Source: Enterovirga rhinocerotis (GTDB lineage Bacteria > Pseudomonadota > Alphaproteobacteria > Rhizobiales > Beijerinckiaceae). Taken from it: a stretch of DNA of 64,000 nt. The notes under the pieces were generated by a model, which worked only from the letters and a program-made list of their open reading frames with translations, did not search any database and was not told where the DNA came from. The position numbers and the translations under genes are program-made. Of this stretch, positions 55,401-63,775 are shown piece after piece. How positions within the stretch are numbered: position 1 is the stretch's first letter; the number at the start of each line of letters is the position of its first letter. Location of the stretch: positions 1,984,001-2,048,000 of the forward strand of contig NZ_SNZR01000011.1 in NCBI RefSeq assembly GCF_004363955.1. Direction: 5' to 3'.

Positions 55401-57131
55401 ATGGACGCGCGTTTGATCGACAAGTCGAAGCTGCCGAGCCGCTACGTGACCGAGGGTCCGGCCCGCGCGCCGCATCGCTCGTATCTCTACGCGATGGGGC
55501 TGACCAAGGAGCAGATCCACCAGCCGCTCGTCGGCGTCGCGACCTGCTGGAACGAGGCGGCTCCCTGCAACATCTCGCTGATGCGCCAGGCCCAGGCGGT
55601 GAAGAAGGGCGTCGCCGCCGCCGCCGGAACGCCGCGCGAGTTCTGCACCATCACCGTCACGGACGGAATCGCGATGGGTCATAACGGCATGCGCGCCTCC
55701 CTGCCCTCGCGCGAGGTCATCGCCGACTCGGTCGAACTGACCATGCGCGGCCACGCCTACGACGCGCTCGTCGGCATGGCCGGCTGCGACAAGTCCCTCC
55801 CGGGCATGATGATGGCCATGGTGCGCCTGAACGTGCCGGCGATCTTCATCTATGGCGGCTCGATCCTGCCGGGCTCCTTCCGCGGCAAGCCCGTGACCGT
55901 GCAGGACATGTTCGAAGCCGTCGGCAAGCATTCGGTCGGCGAGATGTCGGACGACGATCTCGACGAGCTGGAACAGGTCGCCTGCCCCTCGGCCGGCGCC
56001 TGCGGCGCGCAGTTCACCGCCAACACCATGGCGACGGTCTCCGAGGCGATCGGCCTCGCCCTGCCCTATTCGGCCGGCGCGCCCGCCCCTTACGAAATCC
56101 GCGACCGGTTCTGCGCCGCGGCGGGCGAGATGGTGATGGAGCTCATCGCCAAGAACATCCGCCCGCGCGACATCGTCACCCTGAAGGCGCTCGAGAACGC
56201 CGCGACCGTCGTCGCCGCTTCCGGCGGCTCGACCAACGCCGCGCTGCACCTGCCCGCGATCGCGCATGAATGCGGCATCAAGTTCGACCTGTTCGACGTC
56301 GCCGAGATCTTCAAGCGCACGCCCTATATCGCGGATCTCAAGCCCGGCGGGCGCTACGTCGCCAAGGACATGTTCGAGGTGGGCGGCATCCCGCTCCTCA
56401 TGAAGACCCTGCTCGATGCGGGCTTCCTCCACGGCGACTGCCTCACCGTGACCGGCCGCACCATCGCCGAGAACATGGCGAAGGTCTCCTGGAACCCGGA
56501 CCAGGACGTCGTCCGCCCGGCGACGAGCCCGATCACCCCGACCGGCGGCGTCGTCGGCCTGAAGGGCAACCTCGCCCCCGAAGGCGCGATCGTGAAGGTC
56601 GCCGGCATTCCCGCCGACAAGCAGATCTTCACCGGCCCGGCGCGCGTCTTCGACAACGAAGAGGCCTGTTTCGAGGCCGTGACCAAGCGCGACTACAAGG
56701 AGGGCGACGTCCTCGTGATCCGCTACGAGGGTCCGAAGGGCGGGCCCGGCATGCGCGAGATGCTGTCGACCACCGCGGCCCTCTACGGCCAAGGCATGGG
56801 CGACAAGGTGGCCCTCATCACGGACGGGCGCTTCTCGGGCGCGACGCGCGGCTTCTGCATCGGCCATGTCGGGCCGGAGGCGGCGATCGGCGGCCCGATC
56901 GGCCTTCTGCGGGACGGCGACCTCATCACGATCGACGCCATCAAGGGCACCCTCGATGTCGACCTCTCCGACGAGGCCCTGACGGCGCGCCGCGCCGAAT
57001 GGGCACCGCGCCCGTCCACCGCGACCTCCGGCTACCTCTGGAAATACGCGCAGGGCGTCGGGCCGGCCGTCGGCGGCGCCATCACCCATCCGGGCGGCGC
57101 ACACGAAACCAAGAGCTATGCGGATCTCTAG
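55401..57131 (+). CDS. ilvD: Dihydroxy-acid dehydratase
   Basis: This 576-residue Fe-S dehydratase carries out the third step of branched-chain amino acid synthesis. Cluster and metal motifs are VATCWNEAAPCNISLM, the GMAGCDKSLPGMMMAM stretch with the second Cys, and CPSAGACGAQFTANTM with the third. ALITDGRFSGATRGFCIGHV near the C-terminus is diagnostic. GGAGAGAG eight bases upstream supports ATG 55401. The last 14 bases overlap the start of exoR, suggesting co-transcription of two functionally unlike genes. Confidence 0.96.
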   Translation: MDARLIDKSKLPSRYVTEGPARAPHRSYLYAMGLTKEQIHQPLVGVATCWNEAAPCNISLMRQAQAVKKGVAAAAGTPREFCTITVTDGIAMGHNGMRASLPSREVIADSVELTMRGHAYDALVGMAGCDKSLPGMMMAMVRLNVPAIFIYGGSILPGSFRGKPVTVQDMFEAVGKHSVGEMSDDDLDELEQVACPSAGACGAQFTANTMATVSEAIGLALPYSAGAPAPYEIRDRFCAAAGEMVMELIAKNIRPRDIVTLKALENAATVVAASGGSTNAALHLPAIAHECGIKFDLFDVAEIFKRTPYIADLKPGGRYVAKDMFEVGGIPLLMKTLLDAGFLHGDCLTVTGRTIAENMAKVSWNPDQDVVRPATSPITPTGGVVGLKGNLAPEGAIVKVAGIPADKQIFTGPARVFDNEEACFEAVTKRDYKEGDVLVIRYEGPKGGPGMREMLSTTAALYGQGMGDKVALITDGRFSGATRGFCIGHVGPEAAIGGPIGLLRDGDLITIDAIKGTLDVDLSDEALTARRAEWAPRPSTATSGYLWKYAQGVGPAVGGAITHPGGAHETKSYADL

Positions 57132-57966
57132 CGGCACAGGCTTCGCGCTCGCCGTGCTGGCGGTGGCCTGGGGGGGGATGCCTTCCCAGGCCGCCGATCT
57201 CGCAACCCGGCCCCCGGCGCTCCTCCCCCCCTCCGTGCTCCAGGGCTCGCAGGCGAACCAAGCCTACAGCTCGGTTCGGGACGCGCTGCGTTCGGGCGTC
57301 CGCGACTACAATTCCGGCGACAAGGCCAACGCCGCCCGTGCTCTCGAATTCGCGGCCGACCGGGGCCATGCCCTCGCCCTCTGGAAGCTCGGCCGCATGT
57401 ATGCCGACGGCGACGGCGTCGTCCGCAACGACCTGAAGGCCTTCAACTACTTCTCCCGCATCGCCGACGACAACGCGGACGAATCGCCCGATTCACCGCG
57501 CGCGGGCGTCGTCGCCAACGCCTTCGTCTCCCTCGGCACCTATTTCCTCGACGGGATCAAAGGCACGAACATCGTGCCCAATCCGGAGCGGGCGGCGGAG
57601 ATGTTCGCCTATGCCGCCTCCTATTTCGGCGATCCCGACGCCCAGTACCTGCTCGCCCGCCTCTATCTGAAGGGGAAGGGTCTCGGACGCGACATGCGGC
57701 AGGCCGCCCGCTGGCTGAATCTCGCCGCCGAGAAGGGCCACAGCGCCGCCCAGGCCGTGCTGGGCCAGATGCTCGTGAACGGCGACGGCGTGCCGCGCCA
57801 GCGCGCGCGGGGCCTGATGTGGCTCGAACTCGCCCTCCAGGCGGCCGATGCACGCAGCCAGGCCTGGATCAAGTCGCTGCACGAAGAGGCCTTCGGCGGC
57901 GCCAGCGAGACGGACAGGCGCACGGCCATGGCCCTCTCGGAGCAGTTCCAGGCCCGTCGCCGCTGA
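57118..57966 (+). CDS. exoR: ExoR-type periplasmic Sel1-repeat regulator
   Basis: The product is 282 residues with a signal peptide ending MPSQA-AD. The Sel1 repeats include ADRGHALALWKLGRMYADGD, FNYFSRIADDNADESPDSPR, VANAFVSLGTYFLDGI, MFAYAASYFGDPDAQYLLAR and VPRQRARGLMWLELALQAAD. These match ExoR of Agrobacterium and Sinorhizobium as I remember it, along most of its length. In those bacteria ExoR holds the ExoS sensor kinase inactive, and its proteolysis at low pH frees ExoS/ChvI to control exopolysaccharide, motility and symbiosis. No exoS or chvI gene is in the window. Confidence 0.88.
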   Translation: MRISSGTGFALAVLAVAWGGMPSQAADLATRPPALLPPSVLQGSQANQAYSSVRDALRSGVRDYNSGDKANAARALEFAADRGHALALWKLGRMYADGDGVVRNDLKAFNYFSRIADDNADESPDSPRAGVVANAFVSLGTYFLDGIKGTNIVPNPERAAEMFAYAASYFGDPDAQYLLARLYLKGKGLGRDMRQAARWLNLAAEKGHSAAQAVLGQMLVNGDGVPRQRARGLMWLELALQAADARSQAWIKSLHEEAFGGASETDRRTAMALSEQFQARRR

Positions 57967-58075
57967 TCTCCCGCCGGCACTGACACCGAAACAAGGTTCT
58001 CGGCGGGGCTCCGACCTCTCGCCGGTCGTCTGGCCGCGCCAAGCCCGGCCATGACGAGTAGAAGCTTCGTGCCTC

Positions 58076-60001
58076 TTATCCGATCCGCCCGCCGCCGCGC
58101 TTCGTGATGGCGATCACGCTCGGCCGCGGGGGCATGTCGTCCCGGAAGTCCGGCCAGCGCGTCTCGGGGCGGTCGAAGGTCGCCGTGGTGCGGTCGTCCG
58201 ATTCCCCCGGATGCTGCACGGCGAGGAAGAGCGTCTCGTCGTCGGGCGTGAAGAACGGCCCGCACATCTCGGCGCCGACCGGAACGCGGTAGAAGTGGCG
58301 CGAGGTGCCGCGCAACTCGCCTTCCGTCTCGACCGCCCAGAGGCCGTCGCTGCGGCCCGTGCGCCGCTTGTCGTTGCCGTCGGTCGCGATCCAGAGCCGG
58401 CCGCGCGCGTCGATCGCGCAATTGTCCGGCATGCCGAACCAGCCGTTCCGCGTCGTCTGAGGCGAGAACGTCGCCCCGATCTCCGGCACGCCGGGATCGC
58501 CGCAGAGAAGAAGCATCTCCCATCGGAAACGCGGCGAGCCCTGGTCGCCGCCATCCGGGATCATCTCGATGATATGGCCGAAGGCATTGAGCGGACGCGG
58601 GTTCGCGGCGTTGACCTCCTCGGCCTTCCGCCGGCTGTTATTGGTCATGAGGACATAGACGCGCCCGGTCCTCGGATTGGCCTCGATATCCTCCGGCCGA
58701 TCCATCTTGGTCGGGCCGAGGAGATCGGCGGCACGGCGCGTGTCGATCAGGACGTCGGCCTGGGAGGCGAATCCGTTCGCCTCCGTCAGCGGCCCCTCGC
58801 CGTGGACGAGCGGCAGCCAGATCCCCGTCCCGTCGGCATCGAAACGCGCGACCGACAGGATCCCCCTGTCGAGGATGTCGCGATTGGCGGCGGGGTTCTT
58901 CGGGTCGACGCGATCCTCGCTGACGAAGCGATAGACATATTCGTAGCGCTCGTCGTCGCCGAGATAGACGCAGTAGCGCCCATCCGCCGTGAACGCCCCG
59001 GCGGCACCCTCGTGCTTCATGCGGCCGAGCGCCGTGCGCTTCTTCGGGATAGAGGTCGGGTCGAGGGGGTCGATCTCGACCACCCAGCCGAACCGGTTCG
59101 CCTCGTTCGGCTCGGTCGGAACGTCGAAGCGGGGATCGAGCCGGCTCCAGGCGTAGTGAGCGCGGCTGAGGCCGTAGCGGCGGTGATTGGCGGCTTCGCG
59201 ATGGTCCGGCGCAACGCGGCCGTCGAAGTAGAAGTGGAAGTTCTCCTCGCCGCTGAGCCACGTCCCCCACGGGGTCATTCCGCCCGAGCAGTTGTTGATC
59301 ATGCCGAGCACCCGCCGGCCGCCGGGATCGGCCGAGGTCGACAGGCGCGGCGAGCCGGCGGCCGGGCCCGTGATGTCCATCGGCGTGCGGGCCGTGATGC
59401 GACGGTTGAACCGGGAATCCAGCACGGGCTCCCAACCCTGCTCCGACCGCCGGATCTCGACCACCGCGCCGCCATGCGCCGCCATCTGGACGGAATTCAT
59501 CTCCGGCGTGATCTTGGCGAGCCGGTCCTCGCGCTTCGCCTCGCCGCCGAGACCGCGGAACATCAGCTCCTCGTTCGTGTATTCGTGGTTCACGACGAGG
59601 AGGCCGTGACGGCTCGAGCCGTCGATCGGCAGATAGCCGACATAGTCGTTGTTGTAGCCGAAGCGCCGCTCCTGCTCCTCCGCCGTGAGGCGCAACGGGT
59701 CGAACGGCGTCATGTCAGGGAAAAGCGGATCGCCCCAGCGCAGCAGAACGCGGGCATCGTAGCCGTCCGCGACCGCATGGTCGGCCGTCACCGTCGCCTC
59801 GATCTCGTCGAAAGCGAAGGCCGGCTCGGCGGCGGCCTCCGCCTCGCTCGGAAGCCCGGCCCCGACAGCCGCCAGCAGGGCGCCCGTCAGAAACCCACGT
59901 CGCCCGACGCGCTGGCCGAGGATGTCCTCGAAGGTGGCATTGCTGCTGGCGTTGGCCGGCGCGTCGGCCTCGTCGCCGTCCCCGGAGAAGATGTCCGACA
60001 C
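58076..60001 (-). CDS. PhoX-family phosphatase/phosphoesterase
   Basis: This 641-residue exported calcium- and iron-type alkaline phosphatase starts at GTG 60001. A Tat signal, VGRRGFLTGALLAAVGAGL, lies about 35 residues in, as usual for PhoX. The beta-propeller shows GYNNDYVGYLPIDGSSRHGL, VVNHEYTNEELMFRGL, NCSGGMTPWGTWLSGEENF, ALGRMKHEGAAGAFT and DRPEDIEANPRTGRVYVLMT, all conserved in the family. It frees phosphate from organic esters in the periplasm. I found no convincing Pho box upstream. Confidence 0.93.
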   Translation of the reverse strand: MSDIFSGDGDEADAPANASSNATFEDILGQRVGRRGFLTGALLAAVGAGLPSEAEAAAEPAFAFDEIEATVTADHAVADGYDARVLLRWGDPLFPDMTPFDPLRLTAEEQERRFGYNNDYVGYLPIDGSSRHGLLVVNHEYTNEELMFRGLGGEAKREDRLAKITPEMNSVQMAAHGGAVVEIRRSEQGWEPVLDSRFNRRITARTPMDITGPAAGSPRLSTSADPGGRRVLGMINNCSGGMTPWGTWLSGEENFHFYFDGRVAPDHREAANHRRYGLSRAHYAWSRLDPRFDVPTEPNEANRFGWVVEIDPLDPTSIPKKRTALGRMKHEGAAGAFTADGRYCVYLGDDERYEYVYRFVSEDRVDPKNPAANRDILDRGILSVARFDADGTGIWLPLVHGEGPLTEANGFASQADVLIDTRRAADLLGPTKMDRPEDIEANPRTGRVYVLMTNNSRRKAEEVNAANPRPLNAFGHIIEMIPDGGDQGSPRFRWEMLLLCGDPGVPEIGATFSPQTTRNGWFGMPDNCAIDARGRLWIATDGNDKRRTGRSDGLWAVETEGELRGTSRHFYRVPVGAEMCGPFFTPDDETLFLAVQHPGESDDRTTATFDRPETRWPDFRDDMPPRPSVIAITKRGGGRIG

Positions 60002-60079
60002 TGATGCCTCTCTTGCTGAAGGGACCCGCTTATCGGCGCGCCCGCAAAGGCTTCCGCCGGGAGGCCGCCAGCCTGTCCG

Positions 60080-60838
60080 TCAGTTGCCGCTGGCCTCGTC
60101 CATCTCCGGCGGAAGCCGGCCCGACTCGACGGTCCAGTCGGTGTCTTGAGCCTTCAACACGACAATCTCACGACGCTTGCTCCCCTTGTCCGTCACGGCG
60201 AAGCGAAGGGTCATGCTGCGCGGCTCCGGCCGATCGAGCTCGAAGATGCCCTCGACGTCGACGATCTCCTTCTCGTCCTCCTTCGCCCCGGCATTGCTTG
60301 CGCTCAGGCGGATCGGCTTCATCGCGACGATCCGACCGGCCCGGAAGAGATAGAGATGGAGATCGGAATACGAATAGCCCTGGAAGACCCCACCGCTCTC
60401 GATCGTCATCGCATCGTCCCCGCCGAAGCGGCCGGCTGCGATCGCGCCGGGGTTGCCCATCGTGCCGAGAGCCGTGAAATCACGAGCGACGGTGACGAGG
60501 CGCGACGCGCCGTTCTCCCGGCGCAGCACGAAGGCGCTCAATTCGGCGGGCTCGCTATGGCCCATGCCGCCGACACGCCCCTTCGCCATGATCAGCACCT
60601 CGGCGCCCTGGAAGGCGAGGAGCTTCGCCGGCCAATGACAGGAGGCCTCGCCCCGGCCGCCGGGAAGAACGACGGCCCGCGGCAGAGCGGCCTTGACCGC
60701 CGCCGCCAAAGCCGGGTCGCGGCGGAGTTTCGTCGTGCTTTCCGGGCAAAGCGCGTCCGCGCCGGCCGGATCGCGTGCCGCGGCGGGGCTCGCCAGCGCG
60801 AGAACGACCAGCGCCAGGATCGAGGACAGGAACCGCAT
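60080..60838 (-). CDS. Secreted protein of unknown function
   Basis: The product is 252 residues with a signal peptide MRFLSSILALVVLALASPAAA-RD. The mature part is hydrophilic and includes LPGGRGEASCHWPAKLLAFQ, ENGASRLVTVARDFTALGTMG and AGRIVAMKPIRLSASNAGA, with two Cys that may form a disulfide. The alternating strands suggest a beta-rich fold. I recognise no family. It lies between xth and phoX in the same orientation, 78 bases upstream of the phoX start. Confidence 0.75.
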   Translation of the reverse strand: MRFLSSILALVVLALASPAAARDPAGADALCPESTTKLRRDPALAAAVKAALPRAVVLPGGRGEASCHWPAKLLAFQGAEVLIMAKGRVGGMGHSEPAELSAFVLRRENGASRLVTVARDFTALGTMGNPGAIAAGRFGGDDAMTIESGGVFQGYSYSDLHLYLFRAGRIVAMKPIRLSASNAGAKEDEKEIVDVEGIFELDRPEPRSMTLRFAVTDKGSKRREIVVLKAQDTDWTVESGRLPPEMDEASGN

Positions 60839-60877
60839 GGATGGACGACTCGCGCGTCGGGAGTGACGCCTCGCCCT

Positions 60878-61663
60878 CTAGAAATCGAATCGGGCCGAAA
60901 CCGGGACGTGATCCGAGGGCTTCTCCCAGCCGCGCGTCGCCTTGTGGATCTCGGTCGCGGACAGCCTGTCGGCGGCCTGCGGCGAGAGCAGCAGATGGTC
61001 GATGCGGATCCCCTTGTTCCGCTGCCAGGCGCCGGCCTGATAATCCCAGAAGGTGTAGAGGCCCGCCGCATCGTCGCAGGCCCGGACGGCATCGGTCAGA
61101 CCGAGCGCGAGCAGGCGCCGGAAGGCCCCGCGGCTCTCGGGCTGATAGAGCGCGTCGCCCAGCCAGGCCTCGGCATCGTAGACGTCCCGCGGCTCCGGGA
61201 TCACGTTGTAGTCGCCGGCGAGGATGAGAGGCTCTTCGAGCAGGAGAAGCGCGCGCGCATGCTGTTCGAGGCGGCGCATCCAGGCGAGCTTATAGTCGAA
61301 TTTCGGCGTGCCGAGCGGATTGCCGTTCGGCAGATAGATCGACGCGACCCGCAGGACGCCGCCGTCGGGACGGGCGACGAGGGCCTCGATGTAGCGCGAA
61401 TGGTCGTCGCCATCCCCCTCGGGAAGGCCGCGCCTGATGTCGGAGATCGGGTGCCGTGACAGGATCGCGACGCCGTTGAAGGCCTTCTGCCCGTGGACGG
61501 CGAGATTGTAGCCGAGCGCCTCGATCCGCTCCCCGGGGAAGGCCTCGTCCTGGCACTTGAGTTCCTGCAGGCACAGGACGTCCGGCTGCGTCTCCTCGAG
61601 GAAGCGGATCGCGTGATCCAGCCTCTGCTTGATGGAATTGACGTTCCAGGTTGCGATCAGCAT
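60878..61663 (-). CDS. xth: Exodeoxyribonuclease III / AP endonuclease
   Basis: This 261-residue DNase I-like repair enzyme cuts at abasic sites and trims 3' ends. The active site appears as MLIATWNVNSIKQRL with the metal-binding Asn, VLCLQELKCQDEAFP with the Glu, ILAGDYNVIPEPRDVYD, and NKGIRIDHLLLSP with PSDHVPVSARFDF (catalytic His) at the end. The ATG at 61663 begins exactly at the fold. It is transcribed towards the secreted orphan, 39 bases away. Confidence 0.95.
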   Translation of the reverse strand: MLIATWNVNSIKQRLDHAIRFLEETQPDVLCLQELKCQDEAFPGERIEALGYNLAVHGQKAFNGVAILSRHPISDIRRGLPEGDGDDHSRYIEALVARPDGGVLRVASIYLPNGNPLGTPKFDYKLAWMRRLEQHARALLLLEEPLILAGDYNVIPEPRDVYDAEAWLGDALYQPESRGAFRRLLALGLTDAVRACDDAAGLYTFWDYQAGAWQRNKGIRIDHLLLSPQAADRLSATEIHKATRGWEKPSDHVPVSARFDF

Positions 61664-61884
61664 GCGCGGCGAAGCTCTCCGCCTCCGTCTTCGGACGTTC
61701 GCGGCCGGCTGGCAAGACGGGACCCGCCGGACCGATGCAGCGGAGACACGCCAGTTGCCGAAGTGGGGCGCCTCGAAGGGCGGCTCCTTGATCCCGGCAC
61801 CGCGCGCGGGCAGGGTAGCGGCGGATGCGGCCGTTTCGGCCGAAGCGCCGTCTTTGACGAATCGACGGCACCACCCATTGTCGT

Positions 61885-61932
61885 GAGCGCATGCCGCTGC
61901 GGAAGACGCATTGCTCCTCCGCAGCATGCTCT
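61885..61932. repeat. Palindromic intergenic element, copy 3
   Basis: Left arm GAGCGCATGCCGCTGCGGA and right arm TCCGCAGCATGCTCT form an imperfect palindrome with a perfect inner CTGCGGA/TCCGCAG stem (61897-61903, 61918-61924). Its CAGCATGCTCT end is identical to copy 1. It lies in the 290-base gap before the small lipoprotein, which otherwise shows nothing recognisable. Confidence 0.7.
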
Positions 61933-61953
61933 GAGGTCTGGAAGCCGGAACCG

Positions 61954-62160
61954 ATGCTGCTTCGTGCGTTGACCATCGCCTTGCTCTCGGCCGCCGTCGC
62001 CGGATGTTCCGGCTCGTCCTATCCCGTCTACGGCAACCCGGTGAACCCGACGCCCGCCCCAGGCTATCGCGTCGTCTGCGATACGTGGCGCGTGCCGTCT
62101 CACGCGGCGTGTTCGCAATACGTCGTGCCGGCCGAGGCCGTCGTCAGGACCCGCGGCTGA
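61954..62160 (+). CDS. Small putative lipoprotein
   Basis: The product is 68 residues from ATG 61954. The signal [18 protein letters not shown] has a perfect lipobox (VAGC). The mature part is short and Pro/Tyr-rich ([18 protein letters not shown]), then has [15 protein letters not shown] with two Cys that may pair. I know no function. The last 17 bases overlap the convergent Nudix gene. Confidence 0.65.
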   Translation: MLLRALTIALLSAAVAGCSGSSYPVYGNPVNPTPAPGYRVVCDTWRVPSHAACSQYVVPAEAVVRTRG

Positions 62161-62641
62161 GCGGCTCGATCCCGCGCATCTGCGCCAGCGCCTCGGCCAG
62201 CCGGTCGAGGAAGACGACCTGCCCGCGCAGCAGCTTGCGGCGCCCGTCCGCCAGGCCGAACCAACCGACCCTGTCGATTTCCGGATAGGCTCCGCGGCGG
62301 CCCGAGCGTGGTGGCCATTCGATGATGATCGAATCCCCTGCCAGGCTGCCGGGGTCGAAATCACCCTCGAGCGCGAAGGCGGTTACGATCTTGCGGCTCG
62401 GCTGAACGGCCTCGCCCAGCGGAATGGCCGTCCCGAGAGGCGGCTCGTGACCCGTCTCCTCCCGGAACTCGCGCCGGGCGGCCGCCAGAGGCTCCTCCCC
62501 CGGATCGATCCCGCCTTTGGGAATCGTCCAGGCGCCATCGTCCCGACGGGCCCAGAAGGGTCCGCCCGGATGGGCCAGCAGGACTTCGACGCTCTCCGGG
62601 CCACTTCGCCAGAGAAGCAATCCGGCGCTGCGCTTTGCCAT
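62144..62641 (-). CDS. Nudix hydrolase
   Basis: The product is 165 residues. The Nudix box begins [20 protein letters not shown], followed by TGHE, with the REFREE metal-binding core intact. The N-terminal [20 protein letters not shown] and WTIPKGG resemble the diadenosine-polyphosphate or house-cleaning branch. [20 protein letters not shown] is typical of that subgroup. It should hydrolyse a nucleoside diphosphate derivative; the exact substrate is not clear. It lies downstream of the cold-shock gene, past a terminator. Confidence 0.92.
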   Translation of the reverse strand: MAKRSAGLLLWRSGPESVEVLLAHPGGPFWARRDDGAWTIPKGGIDPGEEPLAAARREFREETGHEPPLGTAIPLGEAVQPSRKIVTAFALEGDFDPGSLAGDSIIIEWPPRSGRRGAYPEIDRVGWFGLADGRRKLLRGQVVFLDRLAEALAQMRGIEPLSRGS

Positions 62642-62702
62642 CGCTCAGACTTGCGGGACGAGGAATCCGGCCCGCCGGCATCGAGCAGGCCACCCGATAC
62701 GA

Positions 62703-62726
62703 AAAGGCCCGCGAAAGCGGGCCTTT
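62703..62726 (-). terminator. Rho-independent terminator after the cold-shock gene
   Basis: AAAGGCCCGC and GCGGGCCTTT form a perfect 10-base-pair stem with a GAAA loop. Read on the minus strand it runs into a short T-tract. A second perfect stem, ATTCGCT/AGCGAAT (62733-62749), lies just before it after the stop codon. Confidence 0.85.
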
Positions 62727-62751
62727 AAGTTTATTCGCTGAGAGCGAATCT

Positions 62752-63522
62752 TCACTCGACGACGTCGATCGTCGCGACCTCGCGGCCCTTCATGCCCTGC
62801 GTGACGCCGATCTGCACCTTCTGACCTTCCTGGAGGTCGGGCAGGCGGGCGCGCTCGAGAGCGGAACGGTGGACGAAGACGTCACGGCCGCCGTCATCCG
62901 GGGCGATGAAGCCGAAGCCCTTGGCGGGGTTGTACCACTTCACCGTGCCGGTGAGGTCCTCGACCGGACCCGTCGGAGCGGCGTTCTGGTAGGGCGCACG
63001 ACGCTGACCGCCGCCGAAGCCGCCGCGATCGCCGCCGTAGCCGCCGCCGTAACCGCCGCGATCGCCGCCGTAGCCACCACGATCACCGCCACCGCCGCCG
63101 TAGCCACCGCGATCGCCGAAACCACCGGAGCGCGGCGCGCGCGGCGCGCGGGGCTCAGCCGTCGACGTGTCGACGCTGAGGACCTCGGTCACCTGCGGAC
63201 CACGCTGGCCGCTCGCGGTGCGGACCACGAGCTTCGTGCCGGGCTCGAGCTCGTTGTGGCCGGCCGCCTCGACTGCACGGATGTGCAGGAAGGCATCGCC
63301 CGATCCGTCGGAGAGTTCGGCGAAGCCGAAGCCCTTCTCAGGATTGAACCACTTCACCGTGGCGTCCTGCTCCGGACCCGCGGGGCCGAGGCTGGGGCGA
63401 GGCCCTGCCGCGGCGGGCCGCGACGGGGGGGGCAAATCGTAGGGGCTCGGACCACGGTCCATGCCGAAATCGTCGCCAAAGCCGCGTTTCCCCGGGCCCC
63501 GGAAATCTCGTCCTCTGCTCAT
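62752..63522 (-). CDS. Double cold-shock-domain protein with Gly/Arg-rich linker
   Basis: The product is 256 residues. Two cold-shock domains are present. The first has DATVKWFNPEKGFGFAELSD then DAFLHIRAVE; the second has GTVKWYNPAKGFGFIAPDDG then DVFVHRSALE, so RNP1 and RNP2 are intact in both. They are joined by about 50 residues of repeats such as GGFGDRGGYGGGGGDRGGYG, an RGG-box-like linker also visible as a repeated GCC/ACC-rich DNA stretch at 62990-63130. The N-terminal 45 residues are Arg/Gly/Pro-rich as well. It should bind single-stranded RNA or DNA. I start at ATG 63522; two further in-frame Met codons lie upstream. Confidence 0.92.
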   Translation of the reverse strand: MSRGRDFRGPGKRGFGDDFGMDRGPSPYDLPPPSRPAAAGPRPSLGPAGPEQDATVKWFNPEKGFGFAELSDGSGDAFLHIRAVEAAGHNELEPGTKLVVRTASGQRGPQVTEVLSVDTSTAEPRAPRAPRSGGFGDRGGYGGGGGDRGGYGGDRGGYGGGYGGDRGGFGGGQRRAPYQNAAPTGPVEDLTGTVKWYNPAKGFGFIAPDDGGRDVFVHRSALERARLPDLQEGQKVQIGVTQGMKGREVATIDVVE

Positions 63523-63775
63523 CTCGTGACTCGTCTGAATGGCCCAAAGGCGCACATGGTTAGAAATGGACCGGATGCCCCCGCGGGAATCGGCAGGGCC
63601 CTAGGACAGGACAAGAAGGCTGCTCCGGGTCATGGTGCGACTGATCAGTTCGGTACAAAGCATATGTTGGGCCGAGACACGATACGGATCGAGTGCGACG
63701 TGGCATCATCACCTCGTCTTCACAACGCGTCAAGCAAAGATTGATGAATTCCAGGGCCTGATTGCCGATTCGGCT
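63523..63775. other. Gap upstream of the cold-shock gene
   Basis: This 253-base stretch must hold the cold-shock gene promoter and a long 5' leader, as is usual for such genes. I see no tRNA, no clear hairpin and no credible gene in it. Confidence 0.5.

Noticed and set aside
60002-60140. Pho box before the PhoX gene
   Set aside because: Only a partial CTGTCCG half-site is present, without a matching second half at the right spacing.
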